Below, piece after piece: positions 1-12,265 of a stretch of DNA of 64,000 nucleotides; within the stretch, counting starts at the first letter, position 1; each line of letters begins with the position of its first letter. The position numbers and the translations under genes are program-made. A model generated the notes under the pieces. It worked only from the letters and a program-made list of their open reading frames with translations. It did no database searches and was not told where the DNA came from. The stretch comes from Sclerodactyla briareus (taxonomy: Eukaryota > Echinodermata > Holothuroidea > Dendrochirotida > Sclerodactylidae). The stretch covers positions 186,001-250,000 of the forward strand of contig JAODTK010004154.1 in assembly GCA_026419785.1 (NCBI GenBank), written 5' to 3'.

Positions 1-559
1 CAATCCCGTCGCCTCCAGCAATCTAATCTTCATTTTCCTCCTTGCTTCTCCTCATAATCTCTTCACCCCCATATCAACATTCCTGCACATTCTCCTAGGG
101 AGGCTTTCTTTGTGTCCCCATTTTTTGTTCTCTTTTTCAACCTCCCTTCTTCACAGATTTTCTGCTCTTGTTCAGCCATGGACAGCCTTTGGGTGACTTC
201 CATTCCTACATCCTCTCTCTACCTCAAACCAACGTTCCCATGCTGCCATATTTCATTCTTCTTCATTATATACGCCAACGTTCTTTCTGGCTCTCAATTT
301 CTAGCTTTCCTTCCACTCCCCTCCTAATGTTCTCCCAGATAGTCCCTCCTCATTGGGGTTCCTCATGAACATCCCTAATTTTTCCTTCTGCCCAACACTC
401 ACCAACCATCTCCATCCATCCCACACCTCTGTCTCTCCGCCTGTAGCCCATCTATCATTCAATCTTCACAGATAGCCCCATTTATTATCTCTTCTAAACC
501 CATCCACCCTGTCTCCTCTCCATTCCCATCTCCATTTCATCTTCTCTTTCGCCTTGTTT

Positions 560-1765
560 CCCCTTCCCTCCTCATTGGTTCTTCCACGAACAACCTTCCT
601 TTTTTCCGTCCCTATCTACCCGGCCCCCCCCCATTAGTTCTTCCACGAACAACTTCACTTGTTCCTGTCCCTCATCTACTTGTTTCCCTTCCTCCCCCCT
701 CATTGGTTCTTCCATGAACAACCTTTATTTGTTCCATAACAACCTTGATTGTTCCTATCCCCTATCTACCTGTTTTCCTCCCCCCTCATTGTTCTTCCAT
801 GAACCCTATTTGTTCCTAGTAACTCATCTGACATGTTTCCCCTTCCCCCCTCATTGCCTCCTTCCATGAACACCTTGATTTGGTTTCCTGTCCCTCATCT
901 AGCATGTTCCCCCTCATGTTGGTTCTTCCATAGCAACTTTGATTTGTTCCTGTAAAAACTCATCTACTGTCGCCTCCCCCTCATTGTTCTTCCAAGAACA
1001 AACCTTGATTTGTTCCTGTCCCTCATCTAACCTGTTTCCCCCTCATTGGTTCTTCCATGAACAACCTTGATTTGTTCCATTAACAACTTGCTTTTGTTCC
1101 TATCTCTCATCACCTGTTTCCCCCCTCATTGGTTCTCCATGAACAACCTTGATTTGTTCCTGTCCCTCATCCACCTTTCCCCCCCCAATTGCGTCTCCCA
1201 TGAACAACCTTGATTTGTTCCTGTCCCTCTCCACCTGTTTCCCTCCCCCCCCCCTAATTGCATCTCCCATTAACAAACTTGATTGTTCCTGCCCTCATCT
1301 ACCGTTTCCCCCCCTAACTGCAAAGATCTTCTCCCATGAACAACCTTGATTTGGTTCTGTCCCTCACTACCTATTCCTCCCCCCCCCCTAACTGCATCTC
1401 CCATGAACAACCTGATTTGTTCCTGTCCTCCTCTACCTGTTTTCTTCCTTCCCCCCTAACTGCATCTCCCATGAACACCTTGATTTGTTCCTTTCCCGCA
1501 TCTCCCATGAACAACCTTGATTTGTTCCTGTCCCTCATCTACCACCTGTCCCCCCCCCCCCCCAACTGCATCTCCCCTGAACCAACCTTGATTTTGTTTT
1601 CGCTGTCCCTTACTACTGTTTCCTCCTCCTGCCTTCCCCCCTAGCTACTGCCGTCTCCCCATGAAAAACAACCTTGATTTGTTCCTGTCCCTTATTGAAC
1701 CCCTTTCCCTCCCCCCCCCCCCCCCCTTGGTTCTTTCCCTGACACCTTGATTTGTTCCTGTCCCC
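560..1765. repeat. Pyrimidine-rich minisatellite, about 60-bp unit
   Basis: About 18-20 degenerate copies of a unit built from 'CTTGATTTGTTCCTGTCCCT', a 'CATCTACCTGTTTCC' segment, a C-run, 'TCATTGGTTCTTCC' and 'ATGAACAACC'. Most differences between copies are short deletions or C-run length changes. The strong strand asymmetry makes all ORFs in this stretch artefacts. The preceding 1-560 is also C/T-rich but not clearly repeated. A 16-base C run lies at 1,711-1,726. Confidence 0.85.
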
Positions 1766-2718
1766 CTTCATTTCCCTTTCCCCGATACAACCTTCCCTCT
1801 GTCTCTCCATCTCCATCTTCTCCTTCAATCCTTCCCTCCTCCTTCGTTCCAGGTAACTCCCTCCTGGGCCTCCCGGTTCTGGTTTCATCACCCGTGTGCC
1901 CTCGTCCGAAGCCCCTGGATTTGACGTTGGTATAATGTTGGACCAATGAGGGTGACCTCCCCAAATGAGGGGGCCAGGGGGTCCCTACTCACCGAATGCC
2001 CCTAAACCTGGTGAAAATGGAACAAACGGGAACACATAAATATGGGTTGCATAGGGTGGAGTTCTTGTTGAGTCCAATGTGGGTGTGTGGAAGGAAGTGA
2101 ACATTTACCAACCTCAATTCCATGGTCTCCAGCCCACAGTCATTCTGCCAAGATTTAAGACCAGAACTCTGGAACACACAGGGTCAAACTTGTGCTCGTT
2201 GAAGAAAGAGGCTCAAAGAGGGACTATTGTCCAATTGGTGTCCTCTTGGGGACTTCTTGGGAGCAGTACCTTGATTTCCTGGCCACCTCAACTAGTTAAT
2301 AACTTTTTTTAATGTAGGGTTCTATCCCACCAATGGAAACTTGAGCGCTGTTCAGCGTTTGCCATGAGAGGATGTTCCCTTTTAAAACGTGTCAGGACTC
2401 TCTCCATTCAAACGCCACAACCCATCCAACAATTGGCTCAAATCCGTGCCCATAGGGAACAATGTACAGCTAGCATCAAAATTAGTCTATACAACACAAC
2501 ACACATCGAAAACGGGTGAACGTTCCTTTAAAAATTCGCGCCAGTTGTCCAAACTGGGACCAATCAGTTCCGGCCTATACTTTCTGATGCCCCTCGTTTT
2601 AGATTGTGAAAGAACGACAGACAGAGGAACACACCTATAAGAAGGCCTGGACATGGAAAATATGCCTATAAGAGAGCAACTAACATAAGTTTTGTGAATG
2701 TTGTGAGAAGGAAACATG
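1766..2718. other. Unique non-coding stretch with one strong minus-strand splice donor
   Basis: No recognisable gene. On the minus strand a good donor (TTCG|GTGAGTAGG) sits at 1,993/1,992. The 110 bases before it are open in one frame and end in 'SPGLGAFG'. This could be an exon of the AUTS2-family gene or chance; see findings. Short ORFs on both strands show no recognisable family. Confidence 0.3.
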
Positions 2719-2937
2719 ATCCACATATAGACTATGATGTTGATAAGGTAATAGACCTTACCTACATATAGCTATATTGTTTAATAATGGTAATAGACCT
2801 TACCTACATATAGACTATGATGTTGATAAGGTAATAGACCTTACCCACCTACATATAGACTATGATGTTGATAAGGTAATAGACCTTACCTACATATAGA
2901 CTAAGTTGATAATGTAATAGACTTCCCTACATATACC
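2719..2937. repeat. Short tandem repeat, about 43-bp unit
   Basis: Four to five copies of a unit containing 'GGTAATAGACCTTACCTACA' followed by 'TATAGACTATGATGTTGATAA'-like sequence (split here for brevity). The copies are nearly identical, with small deletions in the second and last. It contains the inverted motif AGGTAATAGACCTTACC, so single strands could fold locally. Confidence 0.8.
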
Positions 2938-3399
2938 CACAACGTTTCTTTCCCCTCTTGTGAGGCACATAGCCATTTCCCTTCAGGCTTCATGTAGACT
3001 TATATAGTAACATTCTGTATTAGCAATCACGAGGCCTTGTGTTTGTGCTGTATCGGCTCATCCAACACCATGAAGCATGGCTTACTCGAGCCAGCTCAAC
3101 GAATACGGATGCTAGTCTCGGTGATCTATACATCCCACACCATATTTAAATTCGGGGGAATATATCTACCTGGCTTCCAATTCAATTCATGTAAATACCG
3201 CGACTCATGTATCCAAGGTTTCATATATCATACATGTCATATACAAATGCCATATCATTTTACAGTACATCCTTCCCTGTTAATACCTTTCTCTCTAGTC
3301 CCATGCAAGAATATCTTGGGAGCAGGCAACTGTCATATCTAAACGCTTTCATGGTCAACTCATATGAACAATATAGTTGGGTAGGTTACCAAAGGACTC

Positions 3400-3720
3400 T
3401 CTCTGATCATGGACAGCTTTATGCTGCCCAATATGCAAGACATTGCTCATAAGTCACTGGTGCGTCCCTGTTTGAAATATAGTTCTTCCGTTTGGGATCC
3501 ATACAAAGCCTGTAACATTAGAAAGCTGGGAATGGTTCAGCGCATAGCTGCCAGATTTGTTTGCAAGTATCGTTGCCAGTCAACTAGCATCACAAGGCCC
3601 CTTAAGCATCCAGCCTGGTCTACTGTACAGGAGAGAAGACAAGATGCATGGCTCCAGCTCTTCCATAATAATTCTACTAACAGCATATTGGCTTCACCCG
3701 TTCCTGATTTTGTGGACTAA
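3400..3720 (+). pseudogene. Non-LTR retrotransposon ORF2 C-terminal fragment (Jockey/CR1-like)
   Basis: The translation carries the hallmark end of a LINE reverse transcriptase: 'KSLVRPCLKYSSSVWDPY', then a 'KLGMVQRIAARFV' helix and 'ERRQDAWLQLFH'. In intact elements these lie after the YADD catalytic region, in the thumb and connection part. Only about 100 residues remain. The upstream part is in another frame (about 3,390-3,450), so at least one frameshift separates it. The catalytic palm, endonuclease and 3' tail are not recognisable nearby. It is a dead 5'-truncated copy in the intron, in the opposite direction to the host gene. Confidence 0.85.
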
Positions 3721-4524
3721 CTATCCCATTTGATAATCATGGGTGAATGGAATTACCTATAGAATTAATATCGATGTCTTCAGGTGGTTTTTTCGGCAAA
3801 GAATAATTCCAGATTGGAATGATTTTAGTTTTAAAATGCAAGAATTGGGTGATCCCGTTGTGTTTTCTGGCAATGGGTGTAATCTGTTTCATAATCCACC
3901 CATATATCTTTGTTAAGCGTGTGCCTGTTGTGTGCTGTCCCCTCTGCCAGAGATTGTTCATTCACACTTGTGAACTTGAGGTTGAAAATTGCTGGTGACT
4001 TGCCCTTGAGTGAATGACTTGCTTCCATGAGTTTCGTAACAATGACTTCCTGAATGTTGCCTTGCACCATAGTGAATATAAACCATGAGTGAAATCAATG
4101 AAACAGTTGAAACATTACTGAACTGAAATATTTCATCATGAAAGCAGAGTATATTCTCTTTCTTTCTAGACAATGTGGTTTATGATGATTCATTTGAGGG
4201 TAACAAAATCTGCGACTTGAACACACGACAAGCCTAATGGGCATTTAAACACACATTGTAACAAAGATGTAGTCTTTCCTGTAGGTTTCTGGACGAAATG
4301 CATGTTCTATAGATCAACTTGAAAATTAGTTCAGGCTTGGGCAGAACGAAATTCAGATTTTAGCATTTTTTTTTATCTATCGTAACATCAGGATTGTACA
4401 GGTTCTCCACTGAGGTAAGGTGCCACCGTTGCTTTGCTGGTGCGTCCTATGCCCACGTGCTTTGTCCTGGTCCTCCCATATGTAAAATCTCTGATATGTT
4501 CAGGAGGCGTCCCAGTGGTACTAC

Positions 4525-4689
4525 TTTGGTTGAGCTCCCAGGTGAGAGTCCGAGGCTGACCATTGGGCTGTATCCGTTTGGTTTGGCAATGGGGGGTGGC
4601 ATGCCCAGTGAGGCTGTGGGGGGTGGAGCTAGCAGTGAGCTGTGGTGGGGGGCACCAGGTAGGGTGCCATTGGGGAAGCCCTGGTGGAC
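4525..4689 (-). CDS. AUTS2: AUTS2-family exon, Pro/Gly-rich segment after the HX repeats
   Basis: Acceptor TTTCTTATAG|GTCCACC at 4,690 and a modest donor AAA|GTAGTA at 4,524 bound a 165-nt, phase 0-0 exon encoding 55 residues. It runs from 'VHQGFPNGTLPGAP' through 'HHSSLLAPPPTASLGMPPPI' to 'LSPGSSTK'. The preceding exon ends in phase 0, so the two join cleanly. In recalled human AUTS2 the matching stretch reads like '[20 protein letters not shown]', with the same H-S-hydrophobic, PP-x-S and (I/M)PP(M/P)I order. This segment is disordered and leads into the conserved core. The donor is weak; if it is wrong, the frame stays open for about 20 more residues and then meets a stop. The other two frames also contain proline-rich text, so the frame choice rests on phase and similarity. 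Confidence 0.6.
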
Positions 4690-5021
4690 CTATAAGAAAC
4701 AACAGAGAGAGAAGGAATTAACAAACCTCCTAACCAAGAGCTGATGTAAAAAAGGCAAGGACTATCACAAACCTCCTATAAGATTATTCTCTGCAAGACC
4801 TCTTTAATCAAATTCAGTGACATACTAGAACTATTTAACCAAGAAAACTTAGGCCAACTGCTGAATTCATGTGAACTATGTCCATCTTGAGTTTCACATT
4901 ACCAGATCCATGAAGAACTTAAATTGTGTACTCATCAACATCATCATAGACAGTTTATCGCCAATGTTCCATGCTGGCATTGTTTAGAAGACGAGTTCTC
5001 TGACGCAAGCCTGGTTCCACT

Positions 5022-5331
5022 CTAAGCACTCACCCTTTTCTGTGCAAGAGTAACGGTCTCCCCTACTGCTGCAAGATCACTACGAATAACCTCATCCCAG
5101 GTGTTCCGGCCTACCTCTGTCACGCCGGCCAGTCCCATAATCGTTGCCACAGTTAATTCCGGAATCGCAGCACCTACCACCTACTGCGTGGTGCCCAGTC
5201 TCAGGCTGCCTGCAGGGAGAGGGAATTCTACACACAAGTTGCGGACGTTGCTGCGGACGTTGCCACAGACGCCCGTCTACTACCCAAACTAACGATTCAC
5301 CCTCCGACTGGCCAAGTTTGTCGACTTCCAC
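5022..5331 (-). pseudogene. LINE ORF2 C-terminal fragment
   Basis: On the minus strand the sequence reads 'GRRDRGRP', then, one frame over, 'TWDEVIRSDLAAVGETVTLA' and 'QKRVSA' before a stop at 5,022-5,024. The pattern G-R-R-x-x-G-R-P, T-W, V-I-R-x-D-L, G-x-T and A-Q-x-R is typical of the extreme C-terminus of many non-LTR reverse transcriptases. A frameshift separates the two halves. No catalytic region remains. It is a different subfamily from the copy at 3.4 kb and shares the host gene's orientation. Confidence 0.55.
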
Positions 5332-5439
5332 AGCTCATCAGAATCTCCCTATCCTTCAAAGTAACGCCGCACATCCATCTGCTCATTCTCATATCATTTC
5401 TGTCCATTCTTATCAAGTTGTCTGTTTTAACAGACGCAA

Positions 5440-5960
5440 TCACATGTCAGTATTGTCCTCTGTGTATGTTTCTTTGTTTCGGCTATCAATAGAAGCTGAT
5501 AATGCAGCATTCTCTTTTGACACATTCCTCATTCTTCAAAGCTTAGGTCTATTTTGAACCCATCTGGATGCTAGGTTTCAGCTTGGAGTTTCTCATTATA
5601 GGAACCAGTGAGAAAAATGTACTGTGAACTTGTACAGTGCAATAAATAAGTATGTCAGCAATTCTGACATATTCCTCAGAATTTTCGCAGTGTTCGAATG
5701 ATATCATAAAGAGGCCAAAGTGCAACACTCTCTTTTGAACACACCATCATTAACCCTTCTTTTGAACACAGATCACTTAATAATCCTTCACAGCTCAAGC
5801 CTATCCTTCTGAACCCATCCTTAGCTTAGCTCACTTAGGCTCCACATTACATGACCCAGGGCAGAAACTGGCAATGACACCTGTGCAAGAACATGGTCAC
5901 TATTTTCTCTGTGTTCGATGATGTCAATAAAGAAGCTAAGAAGCGTAACATTCATGTTAT
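5440..5960. repeat. Degenerate tandem repeat, about 240-bp unit
   Basis: Phrases recur with spacing of roughly 220 bp: 'CTCTTTTGACACATTCCTC' / 'CTCTTTTGAACACACCATC', 'TATTTTGAACCCATC' / 'TTCTGAACCCATCC', and 'GTGTTCGAATGATATCATAAA' / 'GTGTTCGATGATGTCAATAAA' (compared in part). Two to three diverged units. The ORF that crosses it is not protein-like. Confidence 0.45.
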
Positions 5961-8540
5961 TCCCCAGCACCATAAGAAGCGTGTGTCCAGGCCGCCACAA
6001 TCTTGCCCACATGTTTCTGTTATCAATGTTTTTATTGCAGGGTGTTCCCCTCTCTTGGACAGAGTTGTTATCAGTCCATACAACGAAGAGCTTAAAAGGA
6101 GCCATACACGAAGCTTCACAGCAAGATCGTATGGTAGGCTCTCAGAGAGTGTTCATATCATGAAAGGTTGAATATCTCTGTCTCAATAGTTTCTATCCTT
6201 GGGCTTTGGATCCTGAGGTTCAGGTGTATTTCTTATTTATTTATTTAATTTGGTTAAGTTTCTGGTACTCTCTGATCGTGAATGAACTCTTGTACTCATT
6301 TTCTTTTCGTATTTCAGCGTATGAACTTTTGCGTGGACCAAGTGCCTGAATTGTGTACAGGTGTATTATGTATTTTTGGAATTCATTACACACTCATACA
6401 ATAACCCCGCCAATTAACAAATATATGCTTCCACATCCATTTTTTTTTCAATACTTAATGTAGTCTTCACACACCATACCATATGTCAAAATGACGGTAG
6501 TTCAAGGTGACAGACCGACAATGTTCGGCCACACCTGTTCGTCACTAAATCTGACAGTAGTTCATAACCGGCTTATGAAAATCCACCTTTGACATTTGCT
6601 TTGTTGGCTACTAGTGGCATAGGTGTATTTAGCAGACCGTTCGACCCTGACCTAGGCATGATTTCTTACCCCAACCCCTTAACATTAGGATCTCAGCATC
6701 GAGCTCTGCCGTTAAATCACAATAAATTAATTTTCAACGTCTTTTATCGATAAAGACATAGTTGAACCTTAGACTTTTATTGATAACTTTCTATTTTTTT
6801 CGCTTCGATTATCATATCCTTCTAGAACCTCAATGACTGATTCACAGGTGGGGGGAAAGAGAAAAGCGGAGAAAAGGAATACACCAGGTTCGTTGATTCG
6901 TGTGCGCCAGATATTTAGATATTCAGTTTATTACCTCTTATGTACGGGATTTTATTTATGATATTTTATATAGATCCAGTTTTTTGTCACAAGAGTGGGT
7001 ATTAGCCAAAGAATGGCAAGGATCACTAACATAGTTGCATTCTTATGGGTTCCAGCTCGAGTTTCTTCAATTGGAGCAATCTTTAACCTCCTCCACTGCC
7101 CCTCCCTTTAAAATCATTCAACTAAACAGACAACCTGGTACTAATTCAACCCCCAATAGCACTGGGTCATGAAACGCAGGTAAACAGCACATTCGGGCAC
7201 GCAGTAAACGCTATGAGGGGGTCCTGAAGCAGTGAGGGGTACATTTTTACTGAGGTGTGAATACTACAGCCCGAGGTTTAGGAGCCCCCATAAAAAGAGT
7301 GACGGGGCCATTGGAAGTGGGGTATAATCAAATCCTCGCATGGAAGAATGTTTTGATGGTAACATGCATGGATACCCAGAGTGATTGACATTTTAAACCA
7401 AGTTAGAAGTGGATGGAAGGTGGGAAATGGGGGGGGTTGGGAGGTGTGAGAGGCATGGGAGAGGGATGGGTGTGCAGGGATGAGAGGGGCATGGGGTAAA
7501 AAAACACAGTCACACTGAATTAGCCACCCTAACAGATTGGCAGTGTAGTGGCATGTGGAATAAGGTCATCACAATACCACCTTGGAGTTGAGAGGGTGGG
7601 GGGGGGGGGAGGGGAAGCTGTCATGACTACAACAGCAAACAAAGTGGAAGCTCTACTCATGAGCATTATTCCCCTCATCAATACTGGGTTTTTTTCTTTT
7701 AATATTCCATGAACAGAACTTATGCACATGAACCCCATGTGCATAAAAGACCGTGTCAAAGATTGAAGACAGCTGTCAACATGGTGTAGCATGAAAGTCG
7801 GCCAAGGGGTCAACCGTGGAAAAACGACCTCTGTGTGGGTCCAGGTGCCTGATGCGGTGAGAACATATTAGGGCCCGGCTTGCCCAGAGGGTCCTTGTGA
7901 GCTCCATCTTGGCCTTCGAGTAAAGGTACGACAATTACTACCCTCTGCTCGATCAAAAGTAATCCAACTCCAGAGAAAATATGTGAAATGTTTTACACAG
8001 GGGGTGCGGGTGTTGGCTTGATCGTGGTCCTGGTGACAGGGTGGGGGTGGTGTCGAAGGAGGGGTTTTCCTCTATTCCATTGGAAAGGTCCCCAGCCGTG
8101 CTATGTTTGACCCATTATTCAAGCCTATTCAGTGCCTTATTTCTCTCATGCTGTACAGAGTTTTTTTTTCAATTCCTGACAACGTCGAGGACCCATGCCG
8201 TTGTGACAATGTGTGTATGTTTGGTTGATCCTGCAATCTTTGGACAAACTCGCTGGACGCTTATACATTTAACTCCAACAGCAATACCCAACAAATCGGC
8301 TGCCTGCCAATGCAGGGATGATACCTGCCCCCCTCTCCCTCTCCTTCACACATGGCTTGTTACTACTGTGAGTAGCAATGTGAAACAATGAGCAGTGTAC
8401 TGTGTGTTTGTTTTTCTGGTTGACATGGCACTCATGTTGCTTTTGGTCACACCCTCACACTACTGAAGAGGCAATCACGCGATCGTCAAACTGTTACTTT
8501 TATATTTCTTAACATCAAGTTTCATCCTCCGAAAGTACAT
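5961..8540. other. Intron, no gene seen
   Basis: AT-rich at 6,200-6,900 (including TTATTTATTTATTTAATTTGG), GC- and G-rich at 7,390-7,620 with a short G run (7,601-7,609). No ORF has coding character and no splice-bounded exon is convincing. Confidence 0.4.
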
Positions 8541-8554
8541 TACCACGGAAGCAT

Positions 8555-9150
8555 TAGGATGCGCTTCACGTCGCTTGTTACATCTTGCCTCGATTCCGGC
8601 AACGCTCTTCCTTTCACTGGTGTGTCCGACAGTCCATTATTTGCCTCCAAACAGTTCAGAATATTGCTGTAGCGAAATGGTTTCCCTTCCAGCACCATAA
8701 GATGCAAACCATCACTTTTGATTTTACAGTCGTCACATTGGACACAGCAAAACCACCGTGGACTTCGACACCGTACAAGATATATGTATGCCTTTCAAGT
8801 CCATCCCTGGAATATCTTCCACTACTTGCCAGAACATCTAAAACCATCCACCATGAAGCCCTACGATCAAACCTGAATTATGTCCTTCAATACAATAACC
8901 AAGAACGAAGACATACAGGTTTCAATAAGTTATCAGCCACACTATGGAACAATCTTCCAATTACAATACGAAAATTGGACAACTCTCTTCGGGTTCAAGA
9001 TGCATTCAATCTTTTTTATCGCCGCTATGATCTTCTTGCCATACACTTGTCCCCTTGCTCTTTTCATTGTTTTAGTCTTCAAATATAAACTTTATTTGTT
9101 CTCCGTTCTAGTGTTCTTCTTATCTTGTCTAACATCTTTACTTTCTTATT
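8555..9150 (+). pseudogene. LINE ORF2 3' part, broken by stops
   Basis: One frame starts 'TSLVTSCLDSGNALPF', corresponding to the near-universal 'VTSRLDYCNSLL' block downstream of the RT palm. A stop and frame change follow. The second half ends 'KLSATLWNNLPITIRK' and 'AFNLFYRRYDLL', matching the C-terminal 'LWNSLP-x-x-IR ... FK-x-x-LKT-x-LF' signature of CR1/Jockey-group elements. The DYCN core has decayed to DSGN. Together these give about 190 residues of the ORF2 end, with at least two breaks and no target-site duplication that I can see. It lies opposite to the host gene. Confidence 0.8.
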
Positions 9151-11129
9151 AATCATATTATTCTTTGTCCCCCCTCATGATGACGTTCTACTTTCTTTTG
9201 AAGCCTTCATATGTTCCATCGTGTTATAATAGGGGGCAATATAACTTTGATATTTATCATATTATTATGATTACAAACCCATGTTTGGAGCCTGCAAATG
9301 TGGGCTTTGTTTCCCAGGTCATAGCGAGGGGAGGGGGGGGGGAGCTGCCTTTGAAGCTTGATTTACATTGGTTATGAGTTGGCAGAGTTTTCAGATTAAT
9401 ACCTTCTGTTGCTGGTCTCGTGTACCCGCCACGCCACTCTACGTGTGCTCGACACCACTCATGGCCTGGCTTCTGGAAAGAAAACATATTCTCTGATTAT
9501 CCATTCTAAAATAAGTGTGAAAGAGACAACGTCAATACGAGCAGACTCAAGCCAATACTTATAATGACTATTGTAAATGAGCTTCACCCATATCAGTAGT
9601 CTGTGAGGGTAGGGGCTCTTTCAATCATCTGTGTGGAGTGGTGGGTATATTGACAACAAATCATCAACCCTGGACCATAAAACCATGTGAGTGGGGGAGG
9701 GTTAGAATACTCCTACCGGCATAAAATATAGGCATAAACAGCCCCCCCCCCCCCCATTACAGTAGGAAATGGCACAGCACCTTGGGAGTTTTTGAGGGGG
9801 GTGGGTTTTAATCCCCCAACATCATGAGGACCCTCGTACATGACAGCTTTACCCCACACATGTACTGCTCCTTACGGCTTTCACACCCACCCACTCCTGC
9901 TTACCTGCCTGTGGGGATGAGTCCTAACCACACAACTTGCAACTTTGGTAATGTGAAGGAGATTGGCCGGTTGGTGGCTGTTCAAGCTGAGGAATTTCCG
10001 TGAGGATAACCGTCTTATTCTTGCATGCGATTTTTTCCCAATTTTGGTAGGATTTCAATCTAGTATATTGCAATTCCACAATCCTGACACTCTGCCCCTG
10101 GAGATTGTAGTGCTCTTCTTAACATTTCCTAAGTCTTATTTCCATGCACGCGGGCGGCATACTATGTTTTAAACCTAACACCGGTGTTCAATTCTAAGAC
10201 CATTGTTCCTAAATGTCAACGAGTCCTAAATAACTATTAAAACCCTCACCACTGACAGGTTTTGGGATGTCATTAAGCAGATACTTTGACACACGTCAAT
10301 GGTTTGAACATGCAATATGTGTTCAAATAGTTTCCTGGGGCGGTTGAAAGTAGAGAAATAGATGATAAACGAGTGTTGAAACAGTTATGAGTTTTTTGGG
10401 GACATGATTTGAACATACCATACATTGTTTCTCCTACCACTACACTCTAAACCACAACTCTATCTAGCGCTATCGGGCTACAAGCCATAAGATTGCATGA
10501 AAAATTCCCCTGAAATCGATGACGACATACAACGCGGACGGAACACGCGGGTGAAATCGGTACCTACCAATTCGAGAGAACGCCCGCCCCGCGTGCATGG
10601 AACGTTCTATTGAAAGTATGGGTTAGGAGGGATTTTTACCCGCCCGCCCGCGTGCATTGAAATGCGGCTTCAACCTTCCTTGATCCTCAATGTGGGTAAA
10701 GTACACCCATGTGACATAGAACAACCAATGAAACAAGATAATGACTTCTGGTGATGAGATAAAACAAACAGCTACTTGAGTGGAGACATTTGAACCCCAT
10801 TGGACACACAGTCAGGTCGTCAGCATGATCACAAGTGGTTATGCAGATGAGAGGAATATTCCGGTAATGACTAGCTATTTAATTTGAGCAGCCCCATAGG
10901 GAAATAATCAGTTCAAGGGATAGAGCGACAGCCACTCATAATCAAGGACATAGTCCGAGAGCAGGATAACAGCCCCCCCCCCCCCCCCCCCCCCCCCACT
11001 GTAACAAGGCATCTAGGGGGGATGCATGAGAAAAGACAGGTTAACAAGGGGAGGCGGCGATAGGGGTGAAGCAAAATCCCTTGTTTAAAGTGAGAGCACC
11101 CAGGACATTCCTACTGCAAAAGACTAATT
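9151..11129. other. Intron, low-complexity spots only
   Basis: Contains a 14-base C run (9,742-9,755) and a 25-base C run (10,973-10,997). A GC-rich patch at 10,520-10,680 has two copies of a 'CCCGCGTGCAT'-like phrase. No gene recognised. Confidence 0.4.
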
Positions 11130-11510
11130 CTGTGCAGTTTCTATGCATTCTAGATTTGTTGGGGATGTTCCATGCATCTAGATTTGTTCAGTGCACTTTC
11201 TATGCATCTAGATTTGTTTGGTGCAGTTTCTATGCATCTAGATTTGTTAGTGCTGTTTCAATGCATCAAATTTGTTCGGTGCAGTTTCCTTTATGTAGAT
11301 TTGTCGGTGCAGTTTCCATGCATCTAGATTGTTTGGTGTGTTCTATGCATCTAGATTTGTTTGGTGTGTTTCCATGCATCTAGATTTGTTCAGTGCAGTT
11401 TCTATGCATCAAGTTCGGTGCTTGTTTCTATGGCATCCAATATTGTTCGGTAATGGTTCCATGCATCAAGATTTGTTCGGGTCAGTTTCCATGCATCTAG
11501 ATTTGTGAAT
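11130..11510. repeat. Minisatellite, about 30-bp unit
   Basis: Around 12 copies of a unit containing 'TGCATCTAGATTTGTT' and 'GTGCAGTTTC'. Copies differ by one- to three-base deletions. The plus-strand ORF across it is a repeat artefact. Confidence 0.85.
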
Positions 11511-12119
11511 CGGATTGGAACCAGCCACCTAAACTCCATTTGTAGAATGAATGGATGTAAATGTGTTCCTACCCAACCAGTACTATTGAGGACTGGTGAA
11601 CTCGTAACTCGTAGGCATGTATTAGCCTCCTGCCTGAGAGGCACCATGACAATGGTAATTGATGCACGGCTGGCGTGAGCAAATGCAATAAATGTGATCG
11701 AGCCCGACGAAACAACATACAATACGGTATTCAATGCACGTATTCTGTATGACTGCTCTTACAAAGGACAGCTACAAGAGCAGGACCCAGAACAAGACCT
11801 ATAATCAGAGCATGAAAGTGGCCTAGCCTCTTCGGTCTACTCTTGAGGGTAACCCAGAGTCACTGAATTTTGAATATGCAGCGGAATAGAATTCTATAGG
11901 ACACTGCAATGGAACCCTGTCCCATAAGATGCCGTGAGGCATCAGCTAAGCAATTGGAAGACCTAAGGTTCACATGGACGTATTCGTTAATCATATTCAA
12001 AATATACCAGGAGAAATGAGATTGAGTGCCGTTTAGGTCAGTATTAGTATTTTGTTAAGGAGGCGTTCGGGGGGTAAAATCGAAAGCCATGCCAGTTCCT
12101 CCAGTCCGGGGGAGATTAC

Positions 12120-12265
12120 TGATCATGACGTCTTGTCCTAGTTACCCGGTGAGCGGCAAAGATTTTAGGTGTCCAACAAGCCAACCATTGCAATAATCTA
12201 GGTGGGATGTAAACAAGAAGTATGGTGACCTTAGGTTGGAAGGGCCCCAGCCAGAGGAGCCGAGG
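12120..12265 (-). pseudogene. LINE ORF2 fragment (DYCN block)
   Basis: On the minus strand 'FTSHLDYCNGWLVGHLKSL' is readable. It corresponds to the 'VTSRLDYCNSLLxGLPKSL' block that follows the RT palm in CR1/L2/Jockey-type elements. It ends at a stop within 10 codons and no further block is recognisable upstream. It is short but diagnostic, and a separate insertion from the 8.6-kb copy because the orientation is opposite. Confidence 0.7.

Noticed and set aside
4394-4744. 116-codon plus-strand ORF overlapping the 4.6-kb exon
   Set aside because: It is the antisense shadow of a Pro/Gly-rich coding exon that has splice sites and phase continuity on the other strand.
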